A DNA stretch of 64,000 nt, taken from Acidimicrobiia bacterium (GTDB lineage Bacteria > Actinomycetota > Acidimicrobiia > Spongiisociales > UBA5794). Numbering within the stretch: position 1 is the stretch's first letter; the number at the start of each line of letters is the position of its first letter. The DNA lies in contig DASWKR010000060.1 in the NCBI GenBank assembly GCA_036396535.1, positions 1 through 64,000 on the forward strand, written 5' to 3'. Of this stretch, positions 52,545 to 60,661 are shown one piece after another. The position numbers and the translations under genes were made by a program. Below the pieces are notes generated by a model that did not search any database, was not told the origin of the DNA, and was given only the letters and a program-made list of their open reading frames with translations.

Positions 52545-54071
52545 TCAGGACCCGGGGCGCGTGAACACCGTGGCGATCCGGTCCTCGTATGCGGTTTGCC
52601 AGCCGGGGTCTCCTCGGAGCACCTGGCCCAGGGTCGAGCCCCGCTCGACCAGCACGTAGTCGACGGCGGCGGCGTCCAGCTTCCCCTGCCAGCCGTCCGC
52701 GGCGTAGTAGATGGCGGCAAAGTCGAGGAGGCCTTGGTCGCGGTACACATCTGCCCTGCCGTCGATGAAGACGGGATACCCCCGCCAGATGAGGTATCCG
52801 CCCCAGCCGTAGGCGTTGAAGACCCGGCCGGAGCCGCTGCGGTCGTCGAGCCAGTCGACCGCCGCGACGGGGAGGGATGCATCGACGGCTTCGTCGTTCG
52901 AGGCGATCGTCGTTGCGGCGACGGCGATCCCGAGGGCGGCGATCGCCGTCGCCGCCAATGCCGTCTGCCGGTCGAGCCGGCCTCGAGGTCGCTCGCGCTC
53001 CACGAAGCCGAGCGCCGCCGACCAGTGGCGGGCCAGGATCGGGCCGGCGACGACGGCGAAGATCGGCACGTTGCGCGCCGAGAGAGCGGCACCTACGGCA
53101 GTGCCTGCGAACATGAGCAGCTCGGTGGCCGACGGCCTCGCAGGTGACCGGAGCATGCCGCCTATTCCGAAGAGCACGAGCAGCACCAGCAGCCAGAAGA
53201 CCGGCTGATCCGGGCTCGGCGGGTGCCACTCGGTGATGAAGCGTCGCTGCACCGTGCTGCCGAGCGTTTCGAACGGGTACACGAGCATGCGGGCCCCGTT
53301 CGGGTTGACGAGTGCGGCGCCGAGGCACGAGGCGATGCTTGCACCGAGGCGGGCGACGTCACGAGCGGGCAGGGTGCGCGGATCGTGGTGTGTCGTTCTC
53401 AGCTCGATCAGCTCGCCGGCGAGGTACGCCCCGAGCGCCGCGACACCGAGGAGATAGCCGCTGTGGAGGTTCACCCAGAGCAGCGTGAGAGCCGGGAAGG
53501 CAAACCACACCCAACCCCCGATCGAGCCGTCCTTGCGGCGCTCGAGGAGCAACAGGAAGACCGCCAGCAGGAGCAGGTTGACCAGCTGGACACGCACCCC
53601 CCAGACCGCGGCGGTGCCGCCCGCGGCGACCAAGGTCGCCAGCGAAGCGATGTTCGGCTTGCCGGGGGACATCCGGTACACGATGGCGAACGTGGCGGTC
53701 ACGATGACGGCGAACAGGATCATCAGCGCGACGAGACCGCCGGCGCGGTACGTCAGCCACATGACCACCTGTGACAGCCACTCGTGAGCCACCCACTCGT
53801 TCGCCGACGCCGTGTACGAGAAGACGTCCTGGCGAGGAATGCCCGAGCTCACGATCAGCTCACCGGTGCGCAGGTGCCACCACATGTCGGGGTCGACGGT
53901 GTGTTGCACGGCCAGCGACGCCACGCCGGTGAACAGCACGATTGGGAAGATCCGACGGAGGTTCACGAGCGCGAGAAGCGTAGGGGGCGATGCCGCCAGC
54001 ATCTCGATCTGCTCGGCCCGGTCGGATCCCGGTGGGGGGCCCGGCGCCCAGTCTGTGCTCTTGCTCGGCAT
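52545..54071 (-). CDS. Polytopic membrane protein, GT-C-like, function unknown
   Basis: A protein of up to 508 residues with about ten membrane segments. The first external loop has VDPDMWWHLRTGELIV and WVAHEWLSQ, a pattern shared by a large family of uncharacterised membrane proteins that resemble GT-C glycosyltransferases. The last 130 residues form a soluble domain (ending VFTRPGS). The start is uncertain: ATG 54071 has a G-rich stretch touching it, and ATG 54002 also fits. It follows fbpC-like gene with 43 bases between. Not assigned to a pathway. Confidence 0.7.
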   Translation of the reverse strand: MPSKSTDWAPGPPPGSDRAEQIEMLAASPPTLLALVNLRRIFPIVLFTGVASLAVQHTVDPDMWWHLRTGELIVSSGIPRQDVFSYTASANEWVAHEWLSQVVMWLTYRAGGLVALMILFAVIVTATFAIVYRMSPGKPNIASLATLVAAGGTAAVWGVRVQLVNLLLLAVFLLLLERRKDGSIGGWVWFAFPALTLLWVNLHSGYLLGVAALGAYLAGELIELRTTHHDPRTLPARDVARLGASIASCLGAALVNPNGARMLVYPFETLGSTVQRRFITEWHPPSPDQPVFWLLVLLVLFGIGGMLRSPARPSATELLMFAGTAVGAALSARNVPIFAVVAGPILARHWSAALGFVERERPRGRLDRQTALAATAIAALGIAVAATTIASNDEAVDASLPVAAVDWLDDRSGSGRVFNAYGWGGYLIWRGYPVFIDGRADVYRDQGLLDFAAIYYAADGWQGKLDAAAVDYVLVERGSTLGQVLRGDPGWQTAYEDRIATVFTRPGS

Positions 54072-54114
54072 CCCCCCGGGATCGGCCTGAAGGTCGTGCG
54101 GGTTGAGCGAGCCG

Positions 54115-55131
54115 TCAGCCGGCCGGGAACAGCACGACCTCGTCGATGCCGATCTCGACGCGGTCCCCGACTTCGATGAGTGGCGTGCCCGCAAGGCGCG
54201 AGGTGAGCCGGCGCCCGTCCTCGAGCTCGAGGGTCACGAGCCGATCGTGCCCGTAGAACTCTTGATCGACGATGGTGGCTCTGCCTTCCATCGATGGCAC
54301 CGGATGGATCCACTCCGGCCTGACCATCACGAGGACCGGCCCGCGCAGCTTGCTGGCGTGGGGGAACCGGCCGATCGGGGTCGTCACGATGCCCGTCTCC
54401 GCCGTGCCTTCGATGAGAGTGCTCTCGCCTATGAAGCCGGCGACCCACGGGTTGGCGGGAGACTTGTACACGTCCCGGGGCGCCCCGATCTGGAGAACCC
54501 GGCCATGGCGCATCACGGCGACCGTGTCGGCCATCGCAAGCGCCTCCTCCTGGTCATGGGTCACGAACACGACGGTGCTGCCGGTCTCCTTGAGGATGAG
54601 GCGGACGTCGCGGCGCATGCGATCCCGCAAGGAGGCGTCGAGGTTCGAGAACGGCTCGTCGAGCAGGATCACGCTCGGGCTGGGTGCGAGCGCTCTGGCG
54701 AGTGCGACCCGCTGCTGCTCTCCTCCCGACAGCTGGTGGGGCATCCTGTCTCCCATGGCCTCCAGCCCGACCAGTTCGAGTATCTCAGCCACTCGGGTGG
54801 CCGCCCCCTTTCCGATGCCGAATGCGACGTTGGCGCGCACCGTCATGTGCGGGAAGAGCGCATAGTCCTGGAACACCATGCCTACCCGACGACGGTCCGG
54901 GGGGAGGTTGACGCCGGGACCGACGACCGTGTCGTCCCCGATGTGCACGCTGCCGTACTCGGGATCCTCGAACCCGGCGATGATCCTCAAGGCAGTGGTC
55001 TTGCCGCACCCGGAGGGCCCGAGGAGGCAGCAGATCTCACCGGCCGACACCTCCAGATCGAAGCGGTCGAGGGCGACGGTGTCCCCGAACCGTCTCGTGA
55101 GCTGGTGGCAGTGGATCGTGCTCGCCGTCAT
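54115..55131 (-). CDS. fbpC: Ferric-type ABC importer, ATP-binding protein
   Basis: A 338-residue ATPase of the FbpC/PotA group. Walker A is GPSGCGKT near 38, the signature LSGGEQQRVALARAL near 138, Walker B VILLDEPFSNLD near 158, and the H-loop FVTHDQEEA near 193. The C-terminal regulatory domain (TOBE) starts near 245. ATG overlaps the permease stop by four bases. It powers the importer encoded by the two following genes (in transcription order, this is the third gene). Confidence 0.9.
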   Translation of the reverse strand: MTASTIHCHQLTRRFGDTVALDRFDLEVSAGEICCLLGPSGCGKTTALRIIAGFEDPEYGSVHIGDDTVVGPGVNLPPDRRRVGMVFQDYALFPHMTVRANVAFGIGKGAATRVAEILELVGLEAMGDRMPHQLSGGEQQRVALARALAPSPSVILLDEPFSNLDASLRDRMRRDVRLILKETGSTVVFVTHDQEEALAMADTVAVMRHGRVLQIGAPRDVYKSPANPWVAGFIGESTLIEGTAETGIVTTPIGRFPHASKLRGPVLVMVRPEWIHPVPSMEGRATIVDQEFYGHDRLVTLELEDGRRLTSRLAGTPLIEVGDRVEIGIDEVVLFPAG

Positions 55132-56747
55132 GACCGGACCACCGGCTCCCCGGCGCGGCGCATGACGAGATACATCGGTAGCGCCGACACCGCCACCAGG
55201 AGCAGCGCCGGCGCCGCGGCGCGGGCGTAGAACAGCTCGTTGGCGCTCGACCAGATGCGGACCGCCAGCGTGTCGAACCCGGTCGGGCGGAGGAGCAGGG
55301 TCGCCGGAAGCTCCTTCATGGTCGTGAGGAAGACGAGGGCGCCTCCCGTCGCCACCCCGCGCCACACGAGCGGGACGGTGACCAGGCGCATGACCTGGCC
55401 GGCAGTCCTCCCGAGGCCCCGGGCTGCCTCCTCGAGGTGTGGGTTCGACTGGAGGAGGGCGGCGCCGGTCGCTCCGACGGCCTGCGCCAGGAAGAGCACG
55501 GCGTAGACGACCACCAACACCGCGAAGCTCTGGTAGAGCGGGCCGAGGTAGGACGCTGCGAAGAAGACGATGGCGAGCGCAACCGTGATGTGGGGAAGTG
55601 AGAAGATCACATACACACCTCGCTCGAGCCAACGCGACGCCCGGCGTCGGTGGCGGATCGTGAGGACCGCCACCGGTATCGCCGCTGCCATGGCGATCAG
55701 TGCTGCGACGCCTGACCCGGCCACCGACCCTGTGAGGGCGCCCCATCGCATGGCGAGTTCGTCCCCACGGGCCACGCCGCGGACGAGCCATGCGGTCAGG
55801 GTGAGGATCGGCAGGCCGAGCCCTGCCGTGACGAGGCCGGCGAGGAACGTGAGGCTCGCCGCCTTCGCCCTCCTCGAGGTCGGGATCGATGGGGCGATGC
55901 CTCGCGGACCGCGCGGGAAGTATGTCGCTCTGCCACGGGTTCGCTGCTCCACCCACAGGACGATGAGCACGACTGCGATGAGGAGGATGGCGAGCACCGC
56001 GGCAGGGGTTCGGTCGAGCCTGCCCTGGTACTGGGCATAGATCACCCTCGTGAAGACGTCGAATCGCATCAGCGACACCGCCCCGAAGTCGGACAGCGTG
56101 TAGAGCGCCGCCAGTAGAGCGCCCGCCGCGATCGCCGGCCGCAGCTGCGGGACCGTGATCGAGAAGAAGGTGCGCACCCGCGAGGCACCGAGGCCGCGCG
56201 CCGCTTCATCGAGAGCAGGGTCGAAGCGCAGCAGCGCCGACCTCGTGATGAGGAACACGTACGGGTAGGTCGACAGGGTCAGGGCCAGCCAGGCTCCCGG
56301 GAACCCGGCGACGGAAGGAAGCTGTCGACCGAGGGCGTCGCTGAGGAGCCCTCGGGGTCCGAAGGAGGCGAGATACGTGAGGGCGATCACGTAGGAGGGA
56401 ACAACGAGCGGTAGCCCGACGAGCACAGCCCATGCCCGCCTCGCCGGGAGATCGACTCGGACGGTGAGCCAGGCCGCCGCGACCCCGATCACGACGGCGG
56501 AGCCGGTGACCGCCAGCGTGAAGAGGACGGAACGCCCAACGAGACCGGCCGTCCTCGCGCTGAAGAGGACGCTCCACGCCGAGTCGGTGGCGCCGGCGAC
56601 CCGGACGACGAGAGAGACGAGGGGAACGACGGCGGGCAACACGCTGATCAGCGCGAACGCCCAGAGGATCCGCCCCGCTCGACGGCCGGGAGGGGCCTCG
56701 CTCTCCGGACGGCTCCGGGCCGCGTCGGCGACGGGCGCCACCGTCAC
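55128..56747 (-). CDS. fbpB: Ferric-type ABC importer, fused permease
   Basis: A 539-residue permease with about 12 spans and two EAA-type loops: DEAARGLGASRVRTFFSITVP near 195-215 and EEAARGLGRTAGQVMRLVTVP near 445-465. This duplicated layout is typical of FbpB/iron(III) and thiamine permeases, which carry both halves in one chain. GTG start overlaps the binding-protein stop by four bases. Forms the channel for the substrate delivered by FbpA. Confidence 0.9.
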   Translation of the reverse strand: MTVAPVADAARSRPESEAPPGRRAGRILWAFALISVLPAVVPLVSLVVRVAGATDSAWSVLFSARTAGLVGRSVLFTLAVTGSAVVIGVAAAWLTVRVDLPARRAWAVLVGLPLVVPSYVIALTYLASFGPRGLLSDALGRQLPSVAGFPGAWLALTLSTYPYVFLITRSALLRFDPALDEAARGLGASRVRTFFSITVPQLRPAIAAGALLAALYTLSDFGAVSLMRFDVFTRVIYAQYQGRLDRTPAAVLAILLIAVVLIVLWVEQRTRGRATYFPRGPRGIAPSIPTSRRAKAASLTFLAGLVTAGLGLPILTLTAWLVRGVARGDELAMRWGALTGSVAGSGVAALIAMAAAIPVAVLTIRHRRRASRWLERGVYVIFSLPHITVALAIVFFAASYLGPLYQSFAVLVVVYAVLFLAQAVGATGAALLQSNPHLEEAARGLGRTAGQVMRLVTVPLVWRGVATGGALVFLTTMKELPATLLLRPTGFDTLAVRIWSSANELFYARAAAPALLLVAVSALPMYLVMRRAGEPVVRS

Positions 56748-57751
56748 AGCAGCCCCGCCTGGGCCACGAGGTCGGTTGCTCGGTCGAGCACGTCGGCGAG
56801 ACTCGACAGGTCGATGTCGGGGGTGGCGATCGAGTCGATCGGTGGCAGCCCCGGGTACGGTTCGACGCCCTCGACCAGCGGGTATTCGAACGTCTCGTCT
56901 GCGAAGAACGCCTGTGCTTCTTCGGAGAGGAGGAACTCGATGAACTGCGTCGAGGCGTCCTCGCCGCCCCCCACGAGGATTCCGGCTCCGGCAGGCATCA
57001 CGAGTGATCCGGCCGTCGTCCCGTCCATGAAGTGGTTGACGGCGTTCACGTCGCCTCCCTCGTCGATCAGCCGGAGCAGGTAGTAGTGGTTGACGAGGCC
57101 GGCGTCCACTTCGCCTGCGTCGACCGCGGCGACGATCGGGAGGTTGCCCTCGTACGTCGGCGATCCGTTGGCTTCCATTGCCTCCAGCCAGGCAAGTGTG
57201 GCCTCCTCTCCGTCGAGGATGATCTTCGCCGCCACGAACGAGAGAAACGATCCGTTCGTCGGAGCCAGGGCGACGCGGCCCGCCCATTCGTCGCTCGTCA
57301 GCTCGTCCTCGCTGGCGGGGAGCTGATCGGCGTCGATTCTTGTCTCGTCGTAGACGAAAACGCGTGATCGACCGGAGACACCGATCCATCGATTGTCGCG
57401 GTCGCGGAAGCGAGGGGGCACCGGCGCCACCACGTCTACGGGAAGCTCCCTGAACAGGCCCGCTCCGGCCACCGTGCCCAGGGAACCGGGATCTTGGGCG
57501 AAGAACACGTCTGCCGGGGAGTCCTCGCCTTCCTCGAGGATCGTGGCTGCCAGCGAGGCGCTCTCGCCGTAGCGGACCTCGACGTCCAGGCCGGACTCGG
57601 CCTCGAACTGCTCGATCAGGGGAGCGACCAGCTCCTCCGAGCGTCCGGAGTAGACGGTGAGCGTGTTGTCCGAACCCGAGCATGCCGTGAGGCTCACGGC
57701 GACCAGCAATGCGCCCGCCACCACGATGATGGTGCGTCTGACGTTGTCCAC
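56744..57751 (-). CDS. fbpA: Ferric-type ABC importer, substrate-binding lipoprotein
   Basis: A 335-residue lipoprotein; the signal ends in LTAC near residue 23. The mature part has YSGRSEELVAPLIEQFE, typical of iron(III)-binding FbpA, and NHYYLLRL near 235 with the paired tyrosines that bind ferric iron in that family. GTG 57751 has AAAGGG seven bases upstream; an ATG further upstream lies only three bases from a TACACT box and is less likely. First gene of a three-gene operon, divergent from the DtxR/MntR-family gene. Confidence 0.9.
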   Translation of the reverse strand: MDNVRRTIIVVAGALLVAVSLTACSGSDNTLTVYSGRSEELVAPLIEQFEAESGLDVEVRYGESASLAATILEEGEDSPADVFFAQDPGSLGTVAGAGLFRELPVDVVAPVPPRFRDRDNRWIGVSGRSRVFVYDETRIDADQLPASEDELTSDEWAGRVALAPTNGSFLSFVAAKIILDGEEATLAWLEAMEANGSPTYEGNLPIVAAVDAGEVDAGLVNHYYLLRLIDEGGDVNAVNHFMDGTTAGSLVMPAGAGILVGGGEDASTQFIEFLLSEEAQAFFADETFEYPLVEGVEPYPGLPPIDSIATPDIDLSSLADVLDRATDLVAQAGLL

Positions 57752-57803
57752 GAGGTCCCTTTCTGCCTGCTTGGAGATTGACACTACCGCCATAGTGTAA
57801 ATC

Positions 57804-57824
57804 ACCTGACACCCGGCGTCAGGT
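57804..57824. promoter_or_regulatory. Palindromic operator between fbpA and the DtxR/MntR-family gene
   Basis: ACCTGAC, seven bases, GTCAGGT is a perfect 7-bp inverted repeat centred between the two promoters (TACACT for fbpA on the minus strand about 10 bases away, TACTCT for the regulator on the plus strand). It does not match the classic DtxR/IdeR box (TTAGGTTAGSCTAACCTAA) closely, but has the expected place and symmetry for the local regulator. Coordinates could be off by one base. Confidence 0.55.
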
Positions 57825-57846
57825 CTACCTTACGATTTCGAACGAG

Positions 57847-57852
57847 TACTCT
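57847..57852 (+). promoter_or_regulatory. TACTCT -10 box of the metal regulator gene
   Basis: TACTCT ends six bases before GTG 57859, a leaderless layout. Confidence 0.5.
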
Positions 57853-57858
57853 CACCTG

Positions 57859-58518
57859 GTGGACACCACCTACAGCGTCAAGTTCCGCGAGTACGCCGAA
57901 GCGGTCTGGGAGCTCGAGGAGCTCGACATCGAGCCGATCCAGGCCCGCATCGCAGACTGGCTGGGCGTGTCGCGCGCCAGTGTCTCCGAGATGATCAAGA
58001 AGATGGAGGCGGAGGGTGTCGTCGTCGTCGGTGAGGGGGTGCGGCTCACGCCCGAGGGACGGCACCTTGCCGAGGTCGTGGTCAGGCGCCACCGCCTCGC
58101 TGAGCGCTTCCTCTCCGAGGTCCTCGAGCTCCCGTGGGCGAAGGTCCACGCCGAGGCGGAAGTATGGGAGACGGCGATCAGCGACGACGTCGAGAAGGCG
58201 ATGTGGGCCGTCATGGACGACCCCAAGACGTGCCCCCACGGCAACCCGATCCCCGGCGCCGGTTATCGGCCCCCTCCGATGAAACCGATCGCCCAGATGG
58301 TGGTCGGCGAGGTTCTCCCGCTCGAGCGTATCTCCGAGGAGCTCGAGCTCGACGTCGACATGATGGCCTATCTCGACGAGTCAGGGCTCCGGCCGGGCGC
58401 TTCGGTCGAGCTGCGCGGGCGCGATCCTCACGGGGCGCTGACGGTGAGCGTCAACGGGAGCGCGGCGGGCGTGGGCCCTTTCGCTGCTGAGCGCCTGTTC
58501 GTCGCCCTCGCCTCCTGA
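57859..58518 (+). CDS. DtxR/MntR-family metal-dependent repressor
   Basis: A 219-residue regulator: winged helix (IADWLGVSRASVSEMIKKM, residues about 36-54), dimerisation and metal domain, and a C-terminal SH3-like domain (from about 150). Ligand positions read more like MntR than DtxR: REYAE gives acidic residues where MntR has Asp8/Glu11, RHRLAERF keeps the His, and HAEAEVWE has Glu where DtxR has Cys. The last DtxR/MntR His is Thr here (WET). Metal specificity is therefore uncertain. It is divergent from a ferric importer, which it presumably represses with metal bound. Confidence 0.88.
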   Translation: MDTTYSVKFREYAEAVWELEELDIEPIQARIADWLGVSRASVSEMIKKMEAEGVVVVGEGVRLTPEGRHLAEVVVRRHRLAERFLSEVLELPWAKVHAEAEVWETAISDDVEKAMWAVMDDPKTCPHGNPIPGAGYRPPPMKPIAQMVVGEVLPLERISEELELDVDMMAYLDESGLRPGASVELRGRDPHGALTVSVNGSAAGVGPFAAERLFVALAS

Positions 58519-58578
58519 GCCGGCCATCGGCGTGGGGCGCCCGGATGCGGCAGGCCGGATGCGGCAAGCACGGCTCAG
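58515..58578. terminator. Inverted repeat and short direct repeats between convergent genes
   Basis: CTGAGCCG at 58515-58522 and CGGCTCAG at 58571-58578 form an 8-bp inverted repeat that spans the gap and both gene ends. Within it CCGGATGCGGCA occurs twice, 14 bases apart. It could terminate both transcripts; there is no T-tract. Confidence 0.35.
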
Positions 58579-59336
58579 CCAGGCAACGTGACCGCCACCG
58601 TCGGATCGTCGACGGACGTGACGTCCAGAGTCAGCCGCATGGAAGCCGTGCCCTCTACGTCTGCATCGTCGAGGCCGAGGCTCTCGGCGAGCGTCGATGC
58701 GTCGGCTTCCATCGCCAGCACGAGCCGAACGATCGCACCGGTGTCGAGCTGGCGCCACACCTGCAGTGCGGTGTACTCGACGCCTGACAGCTCAGGCACG
58801 ACGCCGATGAGGAGGGAGTCGGCGATGGCCGCTGCGAGGTCGTAGCGTGCGGCCGTGACGCCATTCACCTCGACGACCTCGAGGGCGGTGACCTCGTCGA
58901 GTCGGCCGACTTCGAGCTCGACCCAGAAATCCGTGGCCGCCGGGCAGATGCTCAAGACCGCCGCCACGTCCGCCTCGGCGTAGCGGCTGGGTAGCAGCGA
59001 GCCCTCGCCGAGCCACACGTCGTCGGCGTCGCCTGCGATCCGTTCCGTCCGACTCTCCCCGTCGACGACGTATTCGGTGGTGCACTCGAAGCGCTCGCCC
59101 TGGCGCGCCCCGCTCGCAGCGATGTGCGCCGTCGTCTCCGCCACCTCGATGTCGATGACGAGCTCCGACCGGTACGACTCGAGCTCGACGGGGGGCGCTC
59201 CCCGGCCGAGAACCCCCTCGGGCACCGCGGTCCCCGCAGCGGGTGTCGTCGCCAGCGACGTCGCCCCGGTGTCGGCGGTCGTGCTCTCCGTGCAACCTGC
59301 TGCGCAGAGCACGAGCACGCACACGGCGAGTCTCAT
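58575..59336 (-). CDS. Lipoprotein, LppX/LolA-like
   Basis: A 253-residue lipoprotein: signal with CAAGC lipobox near residue 15, a Thr/Ala-rich linker and a mostly beta-strand domain with a pattern (long amphipathic strands, CTTEYVVDGESRTER near 85) like that of LppX/LprG-type lipid carriers, though I am not certain of the family. ATG overlaps the phosphodiesterase stop by four bases. Probably translationally coupled to it. Possible role in lipid transfer at the outer side of the membrane. Confidence 0.65.
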   Translation of the reverse strand: MRLAVCVLVLCAAGCTESTTADTGATSLATTPAAGTAVPEGVLGRGAPPVELESYRSELVIDIEVAETTAHIAASGARQGERFECTTEYVVDGESRTERIAGDADDVWLGEGSLLPSRYAEADVAAVLSICPAATDFWVELEVGRLDEVTALEVVEVNGVTAARYDLAAAIADSLLIGVVPELSGVEYTALQVWRQLDTGAIVRLVLAMEADASTLAESLGLDDADVEGTASMRLTLDVTSVDDPTVAVTLPG

Positions 59337-60427
59337 CCCCGCCCCAGCAGCGGGATCACCCGTTCGGCGTCGGCAAGGGCGCCGTGGTTGCCGACCATGC
59401 GATCGTCGCTGAAGCGGTGGAGCAGCAGGACGTCGTCGTCGGCGAGGAGGATCCCATCCGGCTTGCGGGCGTCGAACGCCGGGTGGGCAGGGCCCGGGCC
59501 CCACCACGACTCGGCCGCGGAGATCGGGATCCAAGTGGCGGGCAGCGTCTCCGCCAGGGAGGCACCCTCGCCTTTGACGAGCATCGCTCTGCCGTCTCCG
59601 AAGAACTCCCGCCCCTCGTGGTCCGCCTTGGCGATCCTGACCTGGCTCTTGGGAGGGAAGTCGATGTGCCCGTGGTCGGCGACGCCCACGAGCGAGATGT
59701 CTGCGGGAAGGCGAATGCTCAACCGTTGCCACACCGTCGCCGCGATCCCGACCGCTTCGGCGTACTCGTCACTCTCCTGGCCGTGGACGTGTGCCGCGAA
59801 GTCGACGTGCGGAACGTAGGCGAAGACGAGCCTGCCGGGAGCCGCCAGCGCGATCGTCGCGTCCACGAGGTCGGCGGTGGTCCACGCCACTTCGAACCGG
59901 CATCCCCGGTAGAGGGCGCGGCTCAGCGAGCTCGCTACGAAGTTGGCAGGCTGCACGGTCACCGCCTCGACGCCTGCCGCCTCGAGCCGTTCCCACAGGT
60001 TGGGCCCCGGAAGGAACCCGGCGGCGTCGATCGCAGGGATTGGATCGCCCCACAGTGTCGTCCAGCGAATCGTGTTGATGACGACACCGGGGTCGGGTAG
60101 CCACAGCTGGTAGCCGATCAGCCCGTGCTGCCTCGGCACCGCTCCAGTCGCAACGGTCGCCAGGCTCACGGTCGTCGTGGCCGGGAACCCGGAGTCGATG
60201 GCGGCAGCCTCGGAGTCGGCGAGGGGTGCCGCGGAAGGATGCATGAGCTGATGGTGCCCCAGACCGTCGAAGAGGACGAGCACGTAGCCTGCCCCCGTGT
60301 TCACGTCGGCGGCGAGGTGCTCGTGCAGAGGTGCCGAGGCCGATCGTCCCGTGAGCCTGTGCTCGACCTCTGCGATCACGTTGACGAGCGCACCGCCGGA
60401 GTAGTCCGGCAAGGTCAGGGTCGGCAT
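59333..60427 (-). CDS. Alkaline-phosphatase-superfamily phosphodiesterase/nucleotide pyrophosphatase
   Basis: A 364-residue enzyme of the type I phosphodiesterase/nucleotide pyrophosphatase family. Metal and nucleophile positions: LVLFDGLGHH near 50 (Asp), FPATTTVSLATVATG near 80 (Thr nucleophile), HVDFAAHVHG near 205 (Asp/His), ADHGHIDF near 247 (Asp/His). No signal peptide, so it may act in the cytoplasm. Substrate not predictable. Coupled to the lipoprotein gene after it. Confidence 0.85.
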   Translation of the reverse strand: MPTLTLPDYSGGALVNVIAEVEHRLTGRSASAPLHEHLAADVNTGAGYVLVLFDGLGHHQLMHPSAAPLADSEAAAIDSGFPATTTVSLATVATGAVPRQHGLIGYQLWLPDPGVVINTIRWTTLWGDPIPAIDAAGFLPGPNLWERLEAAGVEAVTVQPANFVASSLSRALYRGCRFEVAWTTADLVDATIALAAPGRLVFAYVPHVDFAAHVHGQESDEYAEAVGIAATVWQRLSIRLPADISLVGVADHGHIDFPPKSQVRIAKADHEGREFFGDGRAMLVKGEGASLAETLPATWIPISAAESWWGPGPAHPAFDARKPDGILLADDDVLLLHRFSDDRMVGNHGALADAERVIPLLGRG

Positions 60428-60435
60428 GGCGTCAG

Positions 60436-60605
60436 CTACTGCTCGTCCGGGCGCAGTGCCCGCAAGATGCAGAACTCGTTGCTGTCGGTGTCGTCGCCCG
60501 CCATGCGACCCGCATGTCGAGGGCGACACCCCACGACCGTCCGATCGACGGCCGAGGGGAGGCATCGAAGGACAGATACCGAGCGCGGACGGACATGCCG
60601 GTCAT
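60436..60605 (-). pseudogene. Remnant of a VOC/glyoxalase-like gene with internal deletion
   Basis: The minus-strand start gives MSVRARYLSFDA...GRSWGVALDMRVAW (from ATG 60596 or 60605), resembling the N-terminus of small VOC proteins (pattern ...FDxxDPxRLAxFWAAALGW). About 40 bases later a different frame reads DTDSNEFCILRALRPDEQ, resembling the VOC C-terminal DPEGNEFCVLR motif. The intact family has about 120-130 residues, so the middle appears to be lost and the frame shifted. Confidence is moderate since both pieces are short. Confidence 0.45.
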
Positions 60606-60661
60606 TCTGCCAGACGGTTTGCCCGCAGCGTCCGGGTCGTGGCCCGATCGGGCCTGCGCCG

